Assembly (NCBI GenBank): GCA_013216195.1
Contig: JABSOQ010000014.1
Coordinates: 1-43,849 of the forward strand
Length of the DNA: 43,849 nt
Direction: 5' to 3'
DNA from: Bdellovibrionales bacterium
Lineage (GTDB): Bacteria; Bdellovibrionota; Bdellovibrionia; Bdellovibrionales; UBA1609
In this document: piece after piece, positions 34,031-42,225 of the stretch
Position numbering within the stretch: position 1 is the stretch's first letter
Layout of the letters: each line of letters starts with the position of its first letter
Program-made: the position numbers and the translations under genes
The notes under the pieces: model-generated
Seen by the model: the letters and a program-made list of their open reading frames with translations, nothing else
Database searches by the model: none
Told to the model about the DNA's origin: nothing

Positions 34031-34174
34031 ATGCAAATTTCAGCAGCAATCCTTATGGGATTGGTCGGCATTTTTGTGTTTTTGAACAGCTCGAGTAGCC
34101 GTGAGGGAGCCCTTGTGCGAATTCGCGATCACCAAGACCAAAAGTACCCGGCTAACAGATCACGACGACGATAG
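34031..34174 (+). CDS. Small membrane peptide gene (47 aa), absent from the ORF track
   Basis: ATG to TAG, 48 codons. The product has one hydrophobic helix (ISAAILMGLVGIFVFL) followed by a basic, arginine-ended tail (ANRSRRR). This layout, helix near the N terminus with a positive tail, is typical of small inner-membrane proteins with a cytoplasmic tail. A perfect TATAAT lies 6 nt upstream, and AAGG is too close to the ATG for a classical ribosome site, so it may be leaderless. It stands alone in a 259-bp gap. No family recognised. Confidence 0.5.
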   Translation: MQISAAILMGLVGIFVFLNSSSSREGALVRIRDHQDQKYPANRSRRR

Positions 34175-34219
34175 TTTTCGTTTCAGTATGTATGCAGAAC
34201 GTGAAGGGATAACATTCTA

Positions 34220-34690
34220 ATGGGGAAACTCAATTTCACTCGCTGGATAGCCACCAGCTCATTTGCACTAGCAGGTTTAATCACCTTGGGTCATTTTACC
34301 AATTGCGCGCCACCTCCCGCAGGAAGCGTGAGCGAATCTTCAGGCGATACCTATTACGATGGTGAGGTTCGAATCGTCGACGATTGGCAGAGCACCGAAA
34401 TCGCCTTTTTGAAATCTCACCAGCAGGTTGAGCAAGATGTAAAGACTCTCGTTCTCGATGGCATTTGTGGGCGTAAATCTCAAGGCTCGATCAATTGGGC
34501 CATCAAAGGTCGTGAAGAGATTTCTGGTGTCGGGGAGTGCGAACTAGGTGGGTTTCGTATCGAGGTTTCTGATATTGAAAGTCTCGACTGTGGCAACACT
34601 TACTTCTTAGAAGCCACCACCAAAGAGACCAACAAAACTGCTAAGATTTATCTTTCGAGAAACTGCAATGGCCGAGTTTCGACCTTGTGA
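34220..34690 (+). CDS. Putative lipoprotein (156 aa) with cysteine-rich domain
   Basis: Signal-like N terminus with a hydrophobic stretch ending in FTNCAPPP (Cys29). The residue before the Cys is Asn, so the lipobox is atypical, but Cys followed by Ala-Pro-Pro is common for lipoproteins of this kind of bacterium. The mature part has four more cysteines (DGICGRK, GECELG, LDCGNTY, SRNCNG), likely two disulfides, in a beta-rich domain. Family unknown. Its last 43 bp overlap the convergent dihydroorotase gene. Confidence 0.65.
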   Translation: MGKLNFTRWIATSSFALAGLITLGHFTNCAPPPAGSVSESSGDTYYDGEVRIVDDWQSTEIAFLKSHQQVEQDVKTLVLDGICGRKSQGSINWAIKGREEISGVGECELGGFRIEVSDIESLDCGNTYFLEATTKETNKTAKIYLSRNCNGRVSTL

Positions 34691-36009
34691 AGCTCTCCGT
34701 TTTTCATAGCGAACTTTCCACGTATTAGGGTTGCGATTGGCCAACCCTTAACCGTTTGGTCTCGAAATGGTGTCCAGCCGACTTTCGACTCAATCCAGTC
34801 ATCAGTGATCACAGACTCTTTTTTTAAATCAACGATAGTCAAGCTCGCTTCGAAGCCTGGGGCAATATAACCTCGATCTTTAATGCCGAATATCTCAACC
34901 GGGTTTACACACATAAACCTCACGATGTCTTCTATTTTCATTCGACCCTTGCTAGCGTGATTAAGCAAAATGGGTAAGCTTGTTTGCACCCCGGGCATGC
35001 CTGATGGAGTGTTAGGATAATCGTTGTTTTTCTCGTCGAGAGTATGTGGCGCGTGATCAGAGCCTATTATGTCGACGACCCCTGATTGCAGCGCCTTCCA
35101 GAGGGCTTGCCTGTGTTCTGTCGATCGAATGGGTGGATTCATTTGCGCTAGGGTACCAAGGTTCAAATAGCAATCTGGAGATTCGAGCGTAAGATGTTGA
35201 GGAGTCACCTCAACAGTCATGAATTCACTTTTGTGCTCAGCCAAAAACTCCATTTCATCTCGAGTCGAAACGTGCAGCAAGTGAGCTGGGTGTTTGAGTT
35301 CGACGACCAATTTATGAAGACGCTTTGTCGCGATAAGAGCCGACTCTGCGTCTCGCCATTCGGCATGCTTTGAAACATCACCAGCCGAGTTCTCGGAGAC
35401 CGTTCTTCTTTCAAGTAATCGCGGCTCATCTTCTGCATGAACCGCGATTCTTTTCTTGGTCTTTAGCAAAACTTTTTTTAGTAAGTCGTCGTTTTCGATG
35501 AGTAAAGTGCCAGTTGAGCTACCCATAAAAACCTTGATGCCGCAGCACCCTCGCTCGTTCTCTAACTTGGGCAAGAGGTCTATGTTGTCGTGAGCGGCAC
35601 CACCATAAAACGCAAAATCAGAATATGAAGTGTTCTCGCCAATTTCGACCTTTTTGCGAAAAGCTTCAAGCGTAGTAGTTGGAGGGTTCGTGTTCGGCAT
35701 TTCAAAAAAAGCAGTGATACCTCCAGCTACAGCTGACCTCGAGCCGTACTGAATATTCTCTTTGTGCTCAAGGCCGGGTTCTCGAAAGTGAACTTGCGTG
35801 TCGATTAATCCAGGTAAAACCAATAGGCCTTTTGCATCAAACACTTCTTTGGCTGAAGACTTAGGCAGAGTGCCCATTTGTTCGATCTTTCCATCACGAA
35901 TTCCGATATCCATTTGTTCAACTTTGAACTGAGTTGGAGATTTCGGTGACGACAGCATCAGATCTGCGCCACTAATGATGAGATCAAAACTCGAATTGCT
36001 TTCAGTCAT
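34648..36009 (-). CDS. pyrC: Dihydroorotase, class I-like (amidohydrolase)
   Basis: Cytoplasmic zinc enzyme closing N-carbamoyl-aspartate to dihydroorotate in pyrimidine synthesis. Visible motifs: PGLIDTQVHFREPGLEHKENIQYG, FFEMPNTNP, the lysine of IKVFMGSSTG (expected carbamylated), AVHAEDE, HLLHVSTRDE and the aspartate of IGSDHAPHT. The usual HxH reads QVH, so the first metal-binding His is Gln; I recall the same DTQVHFREPG form in alphaproteobacterial dihydroorotases. The TTG at 36027 is the track start, but the ATG at 36009 with GGGG upstream is better (453 aa). No other pyr gene is present. A hydantoinase-like role is less likely. Confidence 0.85.
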   Translation of the reverse strand: MTESNSSFDLIISGADLMLSSPKSPTQFKVEQMDIGIRDGKIEQMGTLPKSSAKEVFDAKGLLVLPGLIDTQVHFREPGLEHKENIQYGSRSAVAGGITAFFEMPNTNPPTTTLEAFRKKVEIGENTSYSDFAFYGGAAHDNIDLLPKLENERGCCGIKVFMGSSTGTLLIENDDLLKKVLLKTKKRIAVHAEDEPRLLERRTVSENSAGDVSKHAEWRDAESALIATKRLHKLVVELKHPAHLLHVSTRDEMEFLAEHKSEFMTVEVTPQHLTLESPDCYLNLGTLAQMNPPIRSTEHRQALWKALQSGVVDIIGSDHAPHTLDEKNNDYPNTPSGMPGVQTSLPILLNHASKGRMKIEDIVRFMCVNPVEIFGIKDRGYIAPGFEASLTIVDLKKESVITDDWIESKVGWTPFRDQTVKGWPIATLIRGKFAMKNGELHKVETRPLQFLER

Positions 36010-36185
36010 GGCGAGCCCCCAGGCCAATAGAAACGATTAGTTTTCTAAAACAATATCAGAGTTTATTCGATCAGGTTTTGGTCTTGATTCACAGTGAGCC
36101 TAGACCAATGACTGGTATTCTGCATAGAAAGGCTCTAAAAGCCCCTACTCTTGTCCGTGCTCAGAAATGTAAACTCATGGATTCC

Positions 36186-36215
36186 TTGACCTTTTTTAAT
36201 TCAAAACGAGACAAT
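36186..36215 (+). promoter_or_regulatory. Sigma-70-type promoter with start site near the GTG codon
   Basis: TTGACC (36186-36191), an 18-nt spacer and GACAAT (36210-36215). The GTG start of the next gene lies 6 nt after the -10, so the predicted transcript is leaderless or nearly so. The spacing and -10 match the promoter at 2012. Confidence 0.5.
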
Positions 36216-36221
36216 TAATAC

Positions 36222-37766
36222 GTGGATTATACGTCGTTTTTTCAGTTTGTGACTGACCACAATGTGGCGATCTTTCAATGGACTACTGTCGCATTGTTTG
36301 TGTCGGTTTTAGCTTACATAGGTGTAAAGCTATTTCTTAAACCAGATGAGCCTACAACTATGATCGTGACAGGCTCATTAGATCAATTGAAAACGGCTTC
36401 TGGTCAGCCCGTGCAACTCGACACTGGTGACAAGCAGCTGGTTGATCAAATCATGAATCAACCTGGTATGGATGCAGCACCGGCTGCGGCTGATGGCGAG
36501 GCTGCTGAACCGGGGGCAGCGGCAGCTTCGGGGGCGGCATCTGCTGATATTGAGGGCCTCAAGAAAGAACTTTCCGACAGAGAAGAAGAGATCAAAAAAC
36601 TGCAATCAAATCTTGAGCAAGCCAAGGGCGATGGTGTTGGTGGTAGTGATTTAGAGGCCAAGTTAAAAGAACTAGAGGCCAAACTGGCTGAATACGAAAT
36701 TCTTGAAGATGACATTGCCGACCTCTCCCTATTCAAAGAAGAGAACGCTAAATTAAAAGAAGAGCTTGAGGCATTGAGAGCAGGCGGTGCAACCGCAGCC
36801 CCAGCAGCTGAGCCGGCTGCTGAGCCAGCGACAGAGCCTACTGATGATGGAGCTCCCGATGCGGGCGCTGACTTTGTTGCTGAGTTTGAGGCTGCTGTTA
36901 AACAAACGAAAGAAGAGCCAGAAGCTGCTCCGGATGCAGAAGAACCGGCTGCTGAGGCCCCAGTCAGTGAAGAGCCTGCTACTGAAGAGGCCGCTGCTGC
37001 ACCAGCGGTTGAAGAAGAAGTGGTGGATGCAGTACCAGCTAGCAAAGAAGAGCTTGAAGCTGAGCTTGAAGCAGCAATAGCAGAAGAGTTTGCAGGTCTG
37101 GGTGAAGAATTTAAGGCACCCGAAGCAGTCGCTCCCGAGCCTGAGGCCCCGGAGGAGTCAACCGAGCAAGAAGCAGCTGCAGCACCTACTGAGGAGCCAA
37201 CTGCTGAGGCCTCACCTGAGCCTGAAGCCGAGTCTGAGCCTGAGGTGAAGGCCGCAGCCGAAGAGGCCGAAGCCACGCCGGCCGACCCTACGGGTGAAGT
37301 TAAGCCGTCAGACCTTGCTGAGGCAATTAGTGCGGATGATATTTTGGCCGAATTCACAGCAGTTACATCTACAGACGAAGGCTCAGGTGAAGAAGCCACT
37401 TCATCAGAGGCGCCAACTGCATCAGAGCCAGTCACGGCTGAGCCAGCTGCAGAAGAGGTGGCCGCAGAGGAGCCTGCGGCTGAAAAGGCAGCAGCAGGTG
37501 GGCAAGATGAAATTGATGCTCTTTTTGCCCAGGCCTCAACCGAAGCTGAAAGTGGTGCAGAGCCTGTAGCAGATGAAGCTGCATCTGAGCCGGCTCCTTC
37601 TTCTGAAGATGAGGATGATGGCGACCTTGATACCGAAAAAATGTTAGCCGAGATGGAAGCATTGTCGAGCATGGATGTTAGTGAAGACGACAGCTCAGCT
37701 TTAGATGAAGAAACAGACACGGACAAGATGGCTGAAGAAGCGAGTAAGCTCATCTCTGGCGAGTAA
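36222..37766 (+). CDS. Very acidic Ala/Glu/Pro-rich membrane protein (514 aa)
   Basis: Not recognised. One membrane helix (about 15-40, VAIFQWTTVALFVSVLAYIGVKLFL) with positive residues after it points to a cytoplasmic bulk. Residues about 105-190 form a coiled coil (LKKELSDREEEIKKLQSNLEQAK). From about 190 to 490 the sequence is low-complexity, dominated by Glu, Ala, Pro and Thr (AAPAAEPAAEPATEP), with short ordered-looking islets (EIDALFAQAS, DILAEFTAV). The C terminus is DTEKMLAEME...SKLISGE. It may be a flexible tether or scaffold. The long reverse-strand ORF over it is a by-product of the biased composition. The start is GTG with no clear ribosome site. Confidence 0.75.
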   Translation: MDYTSFFQFVTDHNVAIFQWTTVALFVSVLAYIGVKLFLKPDEPTTMIVTGSLDQLKTASGQPVQLDTGDKQLVDQIMNQPGMDAAPAAADGEAAEPGAAAASGAASADIEGLKKELSDREEEIKKLQSNLEQAKGDGVGGSDLEAKLKELEAKLAEYEILEDDIADLSLFKEENAKLKEELEALRAGGATAAPAAEPAAEPATEPTDDGAPDAGADFVAEFEAAVKQTKEEPEAAPDAEEPAAEAPVSEEPATEEAAAAPAVEEEVVDAVPASKEELEAELEAAIAEEFAGLGEEFKAPEAVAPEPEAPEESTEQEAAAAPTEEPTAEASPEPEAESEPEVKAAAEEAEATPADPTGEVKPSDLAEAISADDILAEFTAVTSTDEGSGEEATSSEAPTASEPVTAEPAAEEVAAEEPAAEKAAAGGQDEIDALFAQASTEAESGAEPVADEAASEPAPSSEDEDDGDLDTEKMLAEMEALSSMDVSEDDSSALDEETDTDKMAEEASKLISGE

Positions 37767-37818
37767 TTGATTTAAAATTAGACCTACTTTGAATTGCAAC
37801 ACTTGAGGAGACACCGTG

Positions 37819-38592
37819 ATGGTTATGAATAGATCAGTTATTGTGATTTTGGCCTTCGTTATTTCGCCAATGACTTTGGCCGCAGTGCCAGGTAGCCCGA
37901 AAGACACGCTGAAGCCTGCGCCAATATCGAGAGATCTTGAAAGGACCAAAATGGCACTTCGTATGCCGGCTCCGCAAAGGCTTGATGCTTTGAAGACGAG
38001 AGGTGATAGAAGTTTTGACGATTTGGTCGCTTTGGCAAAGAACAACAAAGTTTCGCTTTCACTTCGATGGAAGGCCGTTACAGCTCTCGGTCGAATATTT
38101 CCTTTGAAATCAAAAACTGTGTTGAAAGAGTTCACCTACAGCAAAGAGTGGTACTTAAGAAATGCTGGCTTAGTAGCTCTAAAGGTTGCTTATGAGCCGA
38201 TGGCGCTTCAGGCTGCTCTGAGATTGGTGGATGACAAAGCACTTGTTGTGAGAACGGCAGCTGTTCAAATGATTGAAGAGATAGGCTCGCGTGAAGATGC
38301 TCGCAAACTTTGGGCTGCGATTAATCATCCAAGGAACTTTCGCAAAAAGAAAAGCCTTTGGATTCGGCCCCATATCATGCGCACACTCGCCAAGTTTGGT
38401 CAGCGTGGCGATGAACTAAAATTTGCGAGTTTCATTAATGACCGCGACCCAAAAGTTCAACTCTGGTCACTATTTGCAATAGAGAAAATCACGGGCTCTC
38501 AAAATAGAAACAAAGGTCTTAGCTTCAAGCAGCGCAAGCAAAAGTGGACAAGTTGGGCTAGGAAGCAAAAGACAGCTTCCACTTCACTTTAG
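37819..38592 (+). CDS. Secreted HEAT-repeat protein
   Basis: Signal peptide (SVIVILAFVISPMTLAA) followed by about 230 residues of HEAT-like helical pairs (RWKAVTALGRIFPLKSKTVLKEF, YLRNAGLVALKVA, VVRTAAVQMIEEIGS, VQLWSLFAIEKITG), ending in a basic tail. Such repeats bind proteins; no catalytic motif is seen. Track start is GTG at 37816; the ATG one codon later is 8 nt after GAGGAG and preferable. It lies about 50 bp after the acidic protein gene with no terminator between them, so they may be co-transcribed. Its end overlaps the convergent lipoprotein gene by 4 bp. Confidence 0.75.
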   Translation: MVMNRSVIVILAFVISPMTLAAVPGSPKDTLKPAPISRDLERTKMALRMPAPQRLDALKTRGDRSFDDLVALAKNNKVSLSLRWKAVTALGRIFPLKSKTVLKEFTYSKEWYLRNAGLVALKVAYEPMALQAALRLVDDKALVVRTAAVQMIEEIGSREDARKLWAAINHPRNFRKKKSLWIRPHIMRTLAKFGQRGDELKFASFINDRDPKVQLWSLFAIEKITGSQNRNKGLSFKQRKQKWTSWARKQKTASTSL

Positions 38593-39104
38593 AAATCAGA
38601 ATTCGAGTTCAGTTGCTTCTGGGCCTCATCTAAGGCCTTTTCAATAATGAGCTCTCGCTCGATCCGGTAAAGCAGAGACCTCTCTTCGAGCCCAGTGCTG
38701 GGTATACGGTTTTTTGGGGCGAAGAAGTCTTTTTGTCTGTAGACTTCTTTTGAGACCGAAACCTTTTGAGCACCTTTGCCCTCAATTTCGCCTTCCATAA
38801 CTTTCACGACCAATTTGTATTTGTCACCGCTACCAAGCCTTGGAATGTGCGGTGGGTTCCAGTAACGATTTGACTTAATATAATCAGTTTCGAGAATCTT
38901 GAGATCCATGTTGTTCACTCTCATTGGGTAGGCGGCGAGAGCTTTTTGGGTAGCAAGCCAGACCGAATCGAAATTGGCCAAGTAAACCTGCTCCATGGGG
39001 TCCATGGTTTGAGGTGGTGGGGCTGCGCTACCAAAGAGTGCACAGCCCGAAAAATAGAGACTACTTAAGATCCAAAAAGTTGCGCGTGATATGCGTAATG
39101 TCAT
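38589..39104 (-). CDS. Lipoprotein (171 aa), possibly BamC-like fold
   Basis: Lipobox-like YFSGC (Cys21). The mature domain begins with MEQVYLANFDSVWLATQKALAAYP and continues KILETDYIKSNRYW, an alpha-beta pattern seen in helix-grip or BamC-like envelope lipoproteins. The resemblance is weak and should be treated as a guess. It overlaps the 3' end of the upstream gene by 44 nt, with GAGGG placed 5 nt before its ATG inside that gene, so the two are translated from one message. Confidence 0.65.
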   Translation of the reverse strand: MTLRISRATFWILSSLYFSGCALFGSAAPPPQTMDPMEQVYLANFDSVWLATQKALAAYPMRVNNMDLKILETDYIKSNRYWNPPHIPRLGSGDKYKLVVKVMEGEIEGKGAQKVSVSKEVYRQKDFFAPKNRIPSTGLEERSLLYRIERELIIEKALDEAQKQLNSNSDF

Positions 39105-40545
39105 CTAGGCCCTCATCCATAAGCTCTTGGCGATCGAGACCTAAGTATATCACTTCCCATCTGCGATAGGTAGATGCATTCTCGTTCTCAATTTCAACTT
39201 CTGGTAGGTCGAGACGAGAGATCCAGCCAGAAGTGGCAAGTTCCCAAAGGCGAGTGCGCTTTTCAATTTTGATCTCTCCACTCTGAACCTCTTCAATTGA
39301 AGAGTAGACGATGAGAGTCATTGCTGGAATCACGCTGTCGTTTGTCGCAGGAGGAGTCAGCATAAGTGAATTGTCTTCAACAGAGGGCTTTGCAACAAGG
39401 CTCAAAAATTGTGGAGCCTGCCCTTGAGCGCTTTCAGGTTGAATCACAATACTCATTTGACCCAAGCCTTCAACGAGAGGCTCTACTTCGCTGTTTTCTT
39501 TGATCTGCGTGCCCAAGATAGAGGCGAATGATTCTGTCAGAGAAACCGGTCGGCTCTGAAACTCATCTACAATGATGACATCGTTTTGCGGACGATTTGT
39601 TAGCATTGAGGCGATGAACCGAGGTTGACCGTTATCGTAAGTGCTAAGAGTCTCGGTAGCTCCAGCGTCAATAAACTTAAGATCTGTCGGGTAAAGTAAG
39701 CCATCGTCTTGGCTAACGGCGATCGATAGCATCATTTGGTTGCGATCAAAAGAACTACCTTGCACAGTCATCTCTTGATCATAAGTGAACTCGTTCACCA
39801 TGATATTTTCTGAGGTTTTGTCTGAGCTTAAGTTAGCAGTAACCAATCCGCCACCTTTAAATGTGAAGTCGTTAATGACATCTAGGATTGAGTCGCCTCT
39901 GCGGATCTTGTCGATCACGCGCTTAACAGGAAACTGAGCATGGCTGGCAACAAACTGTTGTGGGCCCAACTTACGAGAAAATGTTCGGTATTGAGGTTTA
40001 TTAAGGGTAAATGGAATGAAGTATCTTTCACGCTGGTTTGGAAAAGCAATGTTGCTTGGTACCTCAAAAGATCGACCAGCAATTGAGAGTGTGTCTGTCT
40101 CGGGGCTAATCACAGATGAAATGTCAAAACTCAATAGATCTTTTCTGGTGAAGGTTGGCATTACCAATCCGACATCAAGTTTGCCATCACGTCTTAGTCT
40201 GCCATATCCATCAGTCATGCCGCCAAGCTCAAGAGTCTCTGGCAGTTCGGCTTTAGATAGTGAGAAGTTGCGAGCGACAGGTAGTGCATCTAGGTGAGTC
40301 TGAGTGACATAGCCATAAGCGCTAATGGTGATCGGCAATGTGCTCTTCCACTGATTTGGAACGGTAATGTTTCCGTTTGAATCAGAAGTGAACTGATTGC
40401 CCTCGAAAGGGTCATTGATTGAGTTTCCGATCATCACATTTGCTCCCGAGATAGGCGTGCCATCTTCAGAAGTAATTGAGATCAAATCAGCAAAACTTGG
40501 TATTGAGATTAGAAGCAGAGCTGCTGCCGCTAAAAGGTTTTTCAT
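39061..40545 (-). CDS. Secreted protein with N-terminal carboxypeptidase-regulatory-like domain
   Basis: Signal peptide (MKNLLAAAALLLISIPSFA), then a CarboxypepD_reg/Cna-B-like domain (about 20-95; ISITSEDGTPISGANVMIGN and GNITVPNQW), followed by about 380 residues of beta-rich sequence without a known motif. The ORF track begins at 40647; the ATG at 40545 has AAGGAGG 4 nt upstream and a signal peptide, so I use it (494 aa). It is co-transcribed with the lipoprotein that overlaps its end. The localisation is periplasm or surface. The function is unknown. Confidence 0.75.
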   Translation of the reverse strand: MKNLLAAAALLLISIPSFADLISITSEDGTPISGANVMIGNSINDPFEGNQFTSDSNGNITVPNQWKSTLPITISAYGYVTQTHLDALPVARNFSLSKAELPETLELGGMTDGYGRLRRDGKLDVGLVMPTFTRKDLLSFDISSVISPETDTLSIAGRSFEVPSNIAFPNQRERYFIPFTLNKPQYRTFSRKLGPQQFVASHAQFPVKRVIDKIRRGDSILDVINDFTFKGGGLVTANLSSDKTSENIMVNEFTYDQEMTVQGSSFDRNQMMLSIAVSQDDGLLYPTDLKFIDAGATETLSTYDNGQPRFIASMLTNRPQNDVIIVDEFQSRPVSLTESFASILGTQIKENSEVEPLVEGLGQMSIVIQPESAQGQAPQFLSLVAKPSVEDNSLMLTPPATNDSVIPAMTLIVYSSIEEVQSGEIKIEKRTRLWELATSGWISRLDLPEVEIENENASTYRRWEVIYLGLDRQELMDEGLDDITHITRNFLDLK

Positions 40546-40787
40546 AGTGCCTCCTTGCAATATTAAATTGGCCCACAAGCTCGGCTTCGGGTCGTCGACT
40601 TTCCTTAGGCGACGAATATTTGCTGATGCTTTTGGGGCTACCTCCAATATTCAAGACGAAGGGCCGGTGGTGGTCAAGATCCCTAGAATAAGGGGGATCG
40701 CGACTGTTACAGGTTTGTTACATAATCGGGCAGTTGCTCTGTCAGCTCTCTCTTGTCTGCTCTGGGCGGATATGTTGAGATAGGGTT

Positions 40788-41612
40788 ATGGATGAACCGC
40801 ATCATAAACCACTGTTCGAAGAGTACGAAAATGCATTCGTGAGTGTGGTTGTGCCCGTATTCAATGAGGCCCCAAATGTTGTGGAAAACCTCTACACGTT
40901 ACTTGAAGAGCTAGAGCTTTCTTTTAAGAGTTTTGAAATTATCGTGATCAGCGATGGCAGCACCGATGGCACCAATTGGGAGGTGTTTCGCTTTAAGAGC
41001 CCGAATATAAGGGTTCGTATATTTCCTGAAAATGCGGGTAAAGGCGCTGTTGTAAGAGAGGGCTTCAGTGAGGCGAAGGGTGATTACATCTTATTTGTTG
41101 ATGGCGGCATGGAGATTCACCCCAGAGAGATTAGAATTTTTATTGGTCTGATGCTTCTTTACCGCTGTGACATTGTTGTGGGGTCAAAGAGGCATCCGCA
41201 ATCGCGAATTCACTACCCTTGGTTTCGTAGAATTCTAAGTTGGTTCTTTCAGAAGGCTGTTTACCTGCTGTTCGATGTGGATGTTACCGACACTCAAGTG
41301 GGTATGAAGCTGTTTCGCAAAGAGGTGATAGATGCCATCAAGCCCCACCTTGCTATCGATCGATATGGTTTTGATCTCGAGATTTTAAGTTTAGCTAAAA
41401 TGCATGGTTACAAAAGAATGATCGAGGCTCCTGTGAGTATGCATTATTTTGACAAGAATAGAAGGTTCATTCTTTTCGAGTTGCTTCATGTTGCAAAAGT
41501 GGCCTGGAGTCTTGGTAAAGACACAATGAGGCTCTATTTCAGATTGCGAAAGCTAAAAAAAGTCGGGGCTATTGAGGTGAAGCAAACTCCAAATAACGGT
41601 TGGCCGAGGTAG
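40788..41612 (+). CDS. GT2 family glycosyltransferase, polyprenyl-phosphate sugar transferase type
   Basis: Cytoplasmic GT-A domain like DPM1/ALG5: VSVVVPVFNEAPNVVENLYTLL at the nucleotide-binding strand, IIVISDGSTDGT, NAGKGAVVREGFSEAKGDYILFVDGG, then VGSKRHPQSRI and a conserved DTQVGMKLFRKEV. The usual DxD-type site reads VDGGMEIHP, lacking the second Asp. There are no C-terminal membrane helices apart from a hydrophobic patch WFFQKAVYLLF. By family it would transfer glucose or mannose to a lipid phosphate. A SUKH-like gene follows at once. Confidence 0.88.
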   Translation: MDEPHHKPLFEEYENAFVSVVVPVFNEAPNVVENLYTLLEELELSFKSFEIIVISDGSTDGTNWEVFRFKSPNIRVRIFPENAGKGAVVREGFSEAKGDYILFVDGGMEIHPREIRIFIGLMLLYRCDIVVGSKRHPQSRIHYPWFRRILSWFFQKAVYLLFDVDVTDTQVGMKLFRKEVIDAIKPHLAIDRYGFDLEILSLAKMHGYKRMIEAPVSMHYFDKNRRFILFELLHVAKVAWSLGKDTMRLYFRLRKLKKVGAIEVKQTPNNGWPR

Positions 41613-41617
41613 TTTTC

Positions 41618-41977
41618 TTGAGTCAGACTGTCGACTGGGATCACTATAGAAAGCTCAGCAGAGACCTGACTCCCGTCAACGATCCCTTGTGGGGGCCAGA
41701 GGACTACAGGCAGTTTTTGATCGAAATTGGCTTTGGTCAACTACCCAGTGGCTTTCATTTGTACTCTGGGCCAGTGGAACCGAATGAGATTTGCCCAAGC
41801 TTTGTTGGTTCTACAGATTGGCCCAATTTGATGTTTATTGGTGACGATGGAGTGGGCTACTCGGTCGGTCTCGTTCCCTCAGCTGGGTATATTCTCGAAT
41901 TTGATGCTAAAGGAGAGTTTGTCAGTCGTGTCTCAGATGACTTCTTGAATTTTGTCGATTTGTCGGTGGTAGTTTGA
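41618..41977 (+). CDS. SMI1/KNR4 (SUKH)-like protein
   Basis: Small acidic protein of about 119 aa. WGPEDYRQFLIEIGFGQLPSGFHLYSG followed by NLMFIGDDGVGYSVGLVPSAGYILEFD resembles the SUKH fold (helix, LP turn, then the strand with DDGxGxxxG). SUKH proteins are often immunity proteins against nuclease toxins, but no toxin gene is nearby, and family members also have housekeeping roles. The track start is TTG at 41600; the TTG at 41618 has GAGGT 7 nt upstream and is better. It follows the glycosyltransferase by 5 nt. Confidence 0.6.
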   Translation: MSQTVDWDHYRKLSRDLTPVNDPLWGPEDYRQFLIEIGFGQLPSGFHLYSGPVEPNEICPSFVGSTDWPNLMFIGDDGVGYSVGLVPSAGYILEFDAKGEFVSRVSDDFLNFVDLSVVV

Positions 41978-42049
41978 AAATATGCGGTCGGCTTAGGTTA
42001 ACATCTTGAAATGACTGAATAATTTTCTGTGAAAGCTTTCCTTGCGTAG

Positions 42050-42078
42050 TTGACAGAGCCAGCCTTGAGCGTTAAAAC
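42050..42078 (+). promoter_or_regulatory. Promoter of the tRNA gene
   Basis: Perfect -35 TTGACA, a 17-nt spacer and TAAAAC as -10. The predicted start is about 10 nt before the tRNA. Confidence 0.55.
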
Positions 42079-42095
42079 CCTAGCTTCTTATTTGT

Positions 42096-42172
42096 GCCGG
42101 GGTAGCTCAGCTGGTTAGAGCAGCGGAATCATAATCCGCGTGTCGGGGGTTCAAGTCCCTCCCTCGGTACCA
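42096..42172 (+). tRNA. tRNA-Met (anticodon CAT), elongator type
   Basis: Complete cloverleaf of 77 nt with encoded CCA. Acceptor GCCGGGG pairs with CCTCGGT (two G-U pairs), D arm GCTC/GAGC, anticodon stem GCGGA/TCCGC with loop ATCATAA, T arm GGGGG-TTCAAGT-CCCTC. The G1-U72 pair and the lack of three G-C pairs next to the anticodon loop argue against initiator. A lysidine-modified tRNA-Ile2 also has a CAT anticodon and is not excluded, but elongator Met is more likely. Confidence 0.95.
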
Positions 42173-42225
42173 ACTTTCTCTTTAGACATACCTTACGAAA
42201 ATTAGAACTCAAGAGGTGGCAGGCT

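Noticed and set aside
36458-37753. 431-codon minus-strand ORF, Ser/Ala-rich
   Set aside because: Mirror of the Ala/Glu/Pro-biased codons of the plus-strand gene; no start region or domain.
40397-40783. 128-aa plus-strand ORF before the glycosyltransferase
   Set aside because: Mostly antisense to the 39061-40545 gene; no ribosome site or recognisable domain.
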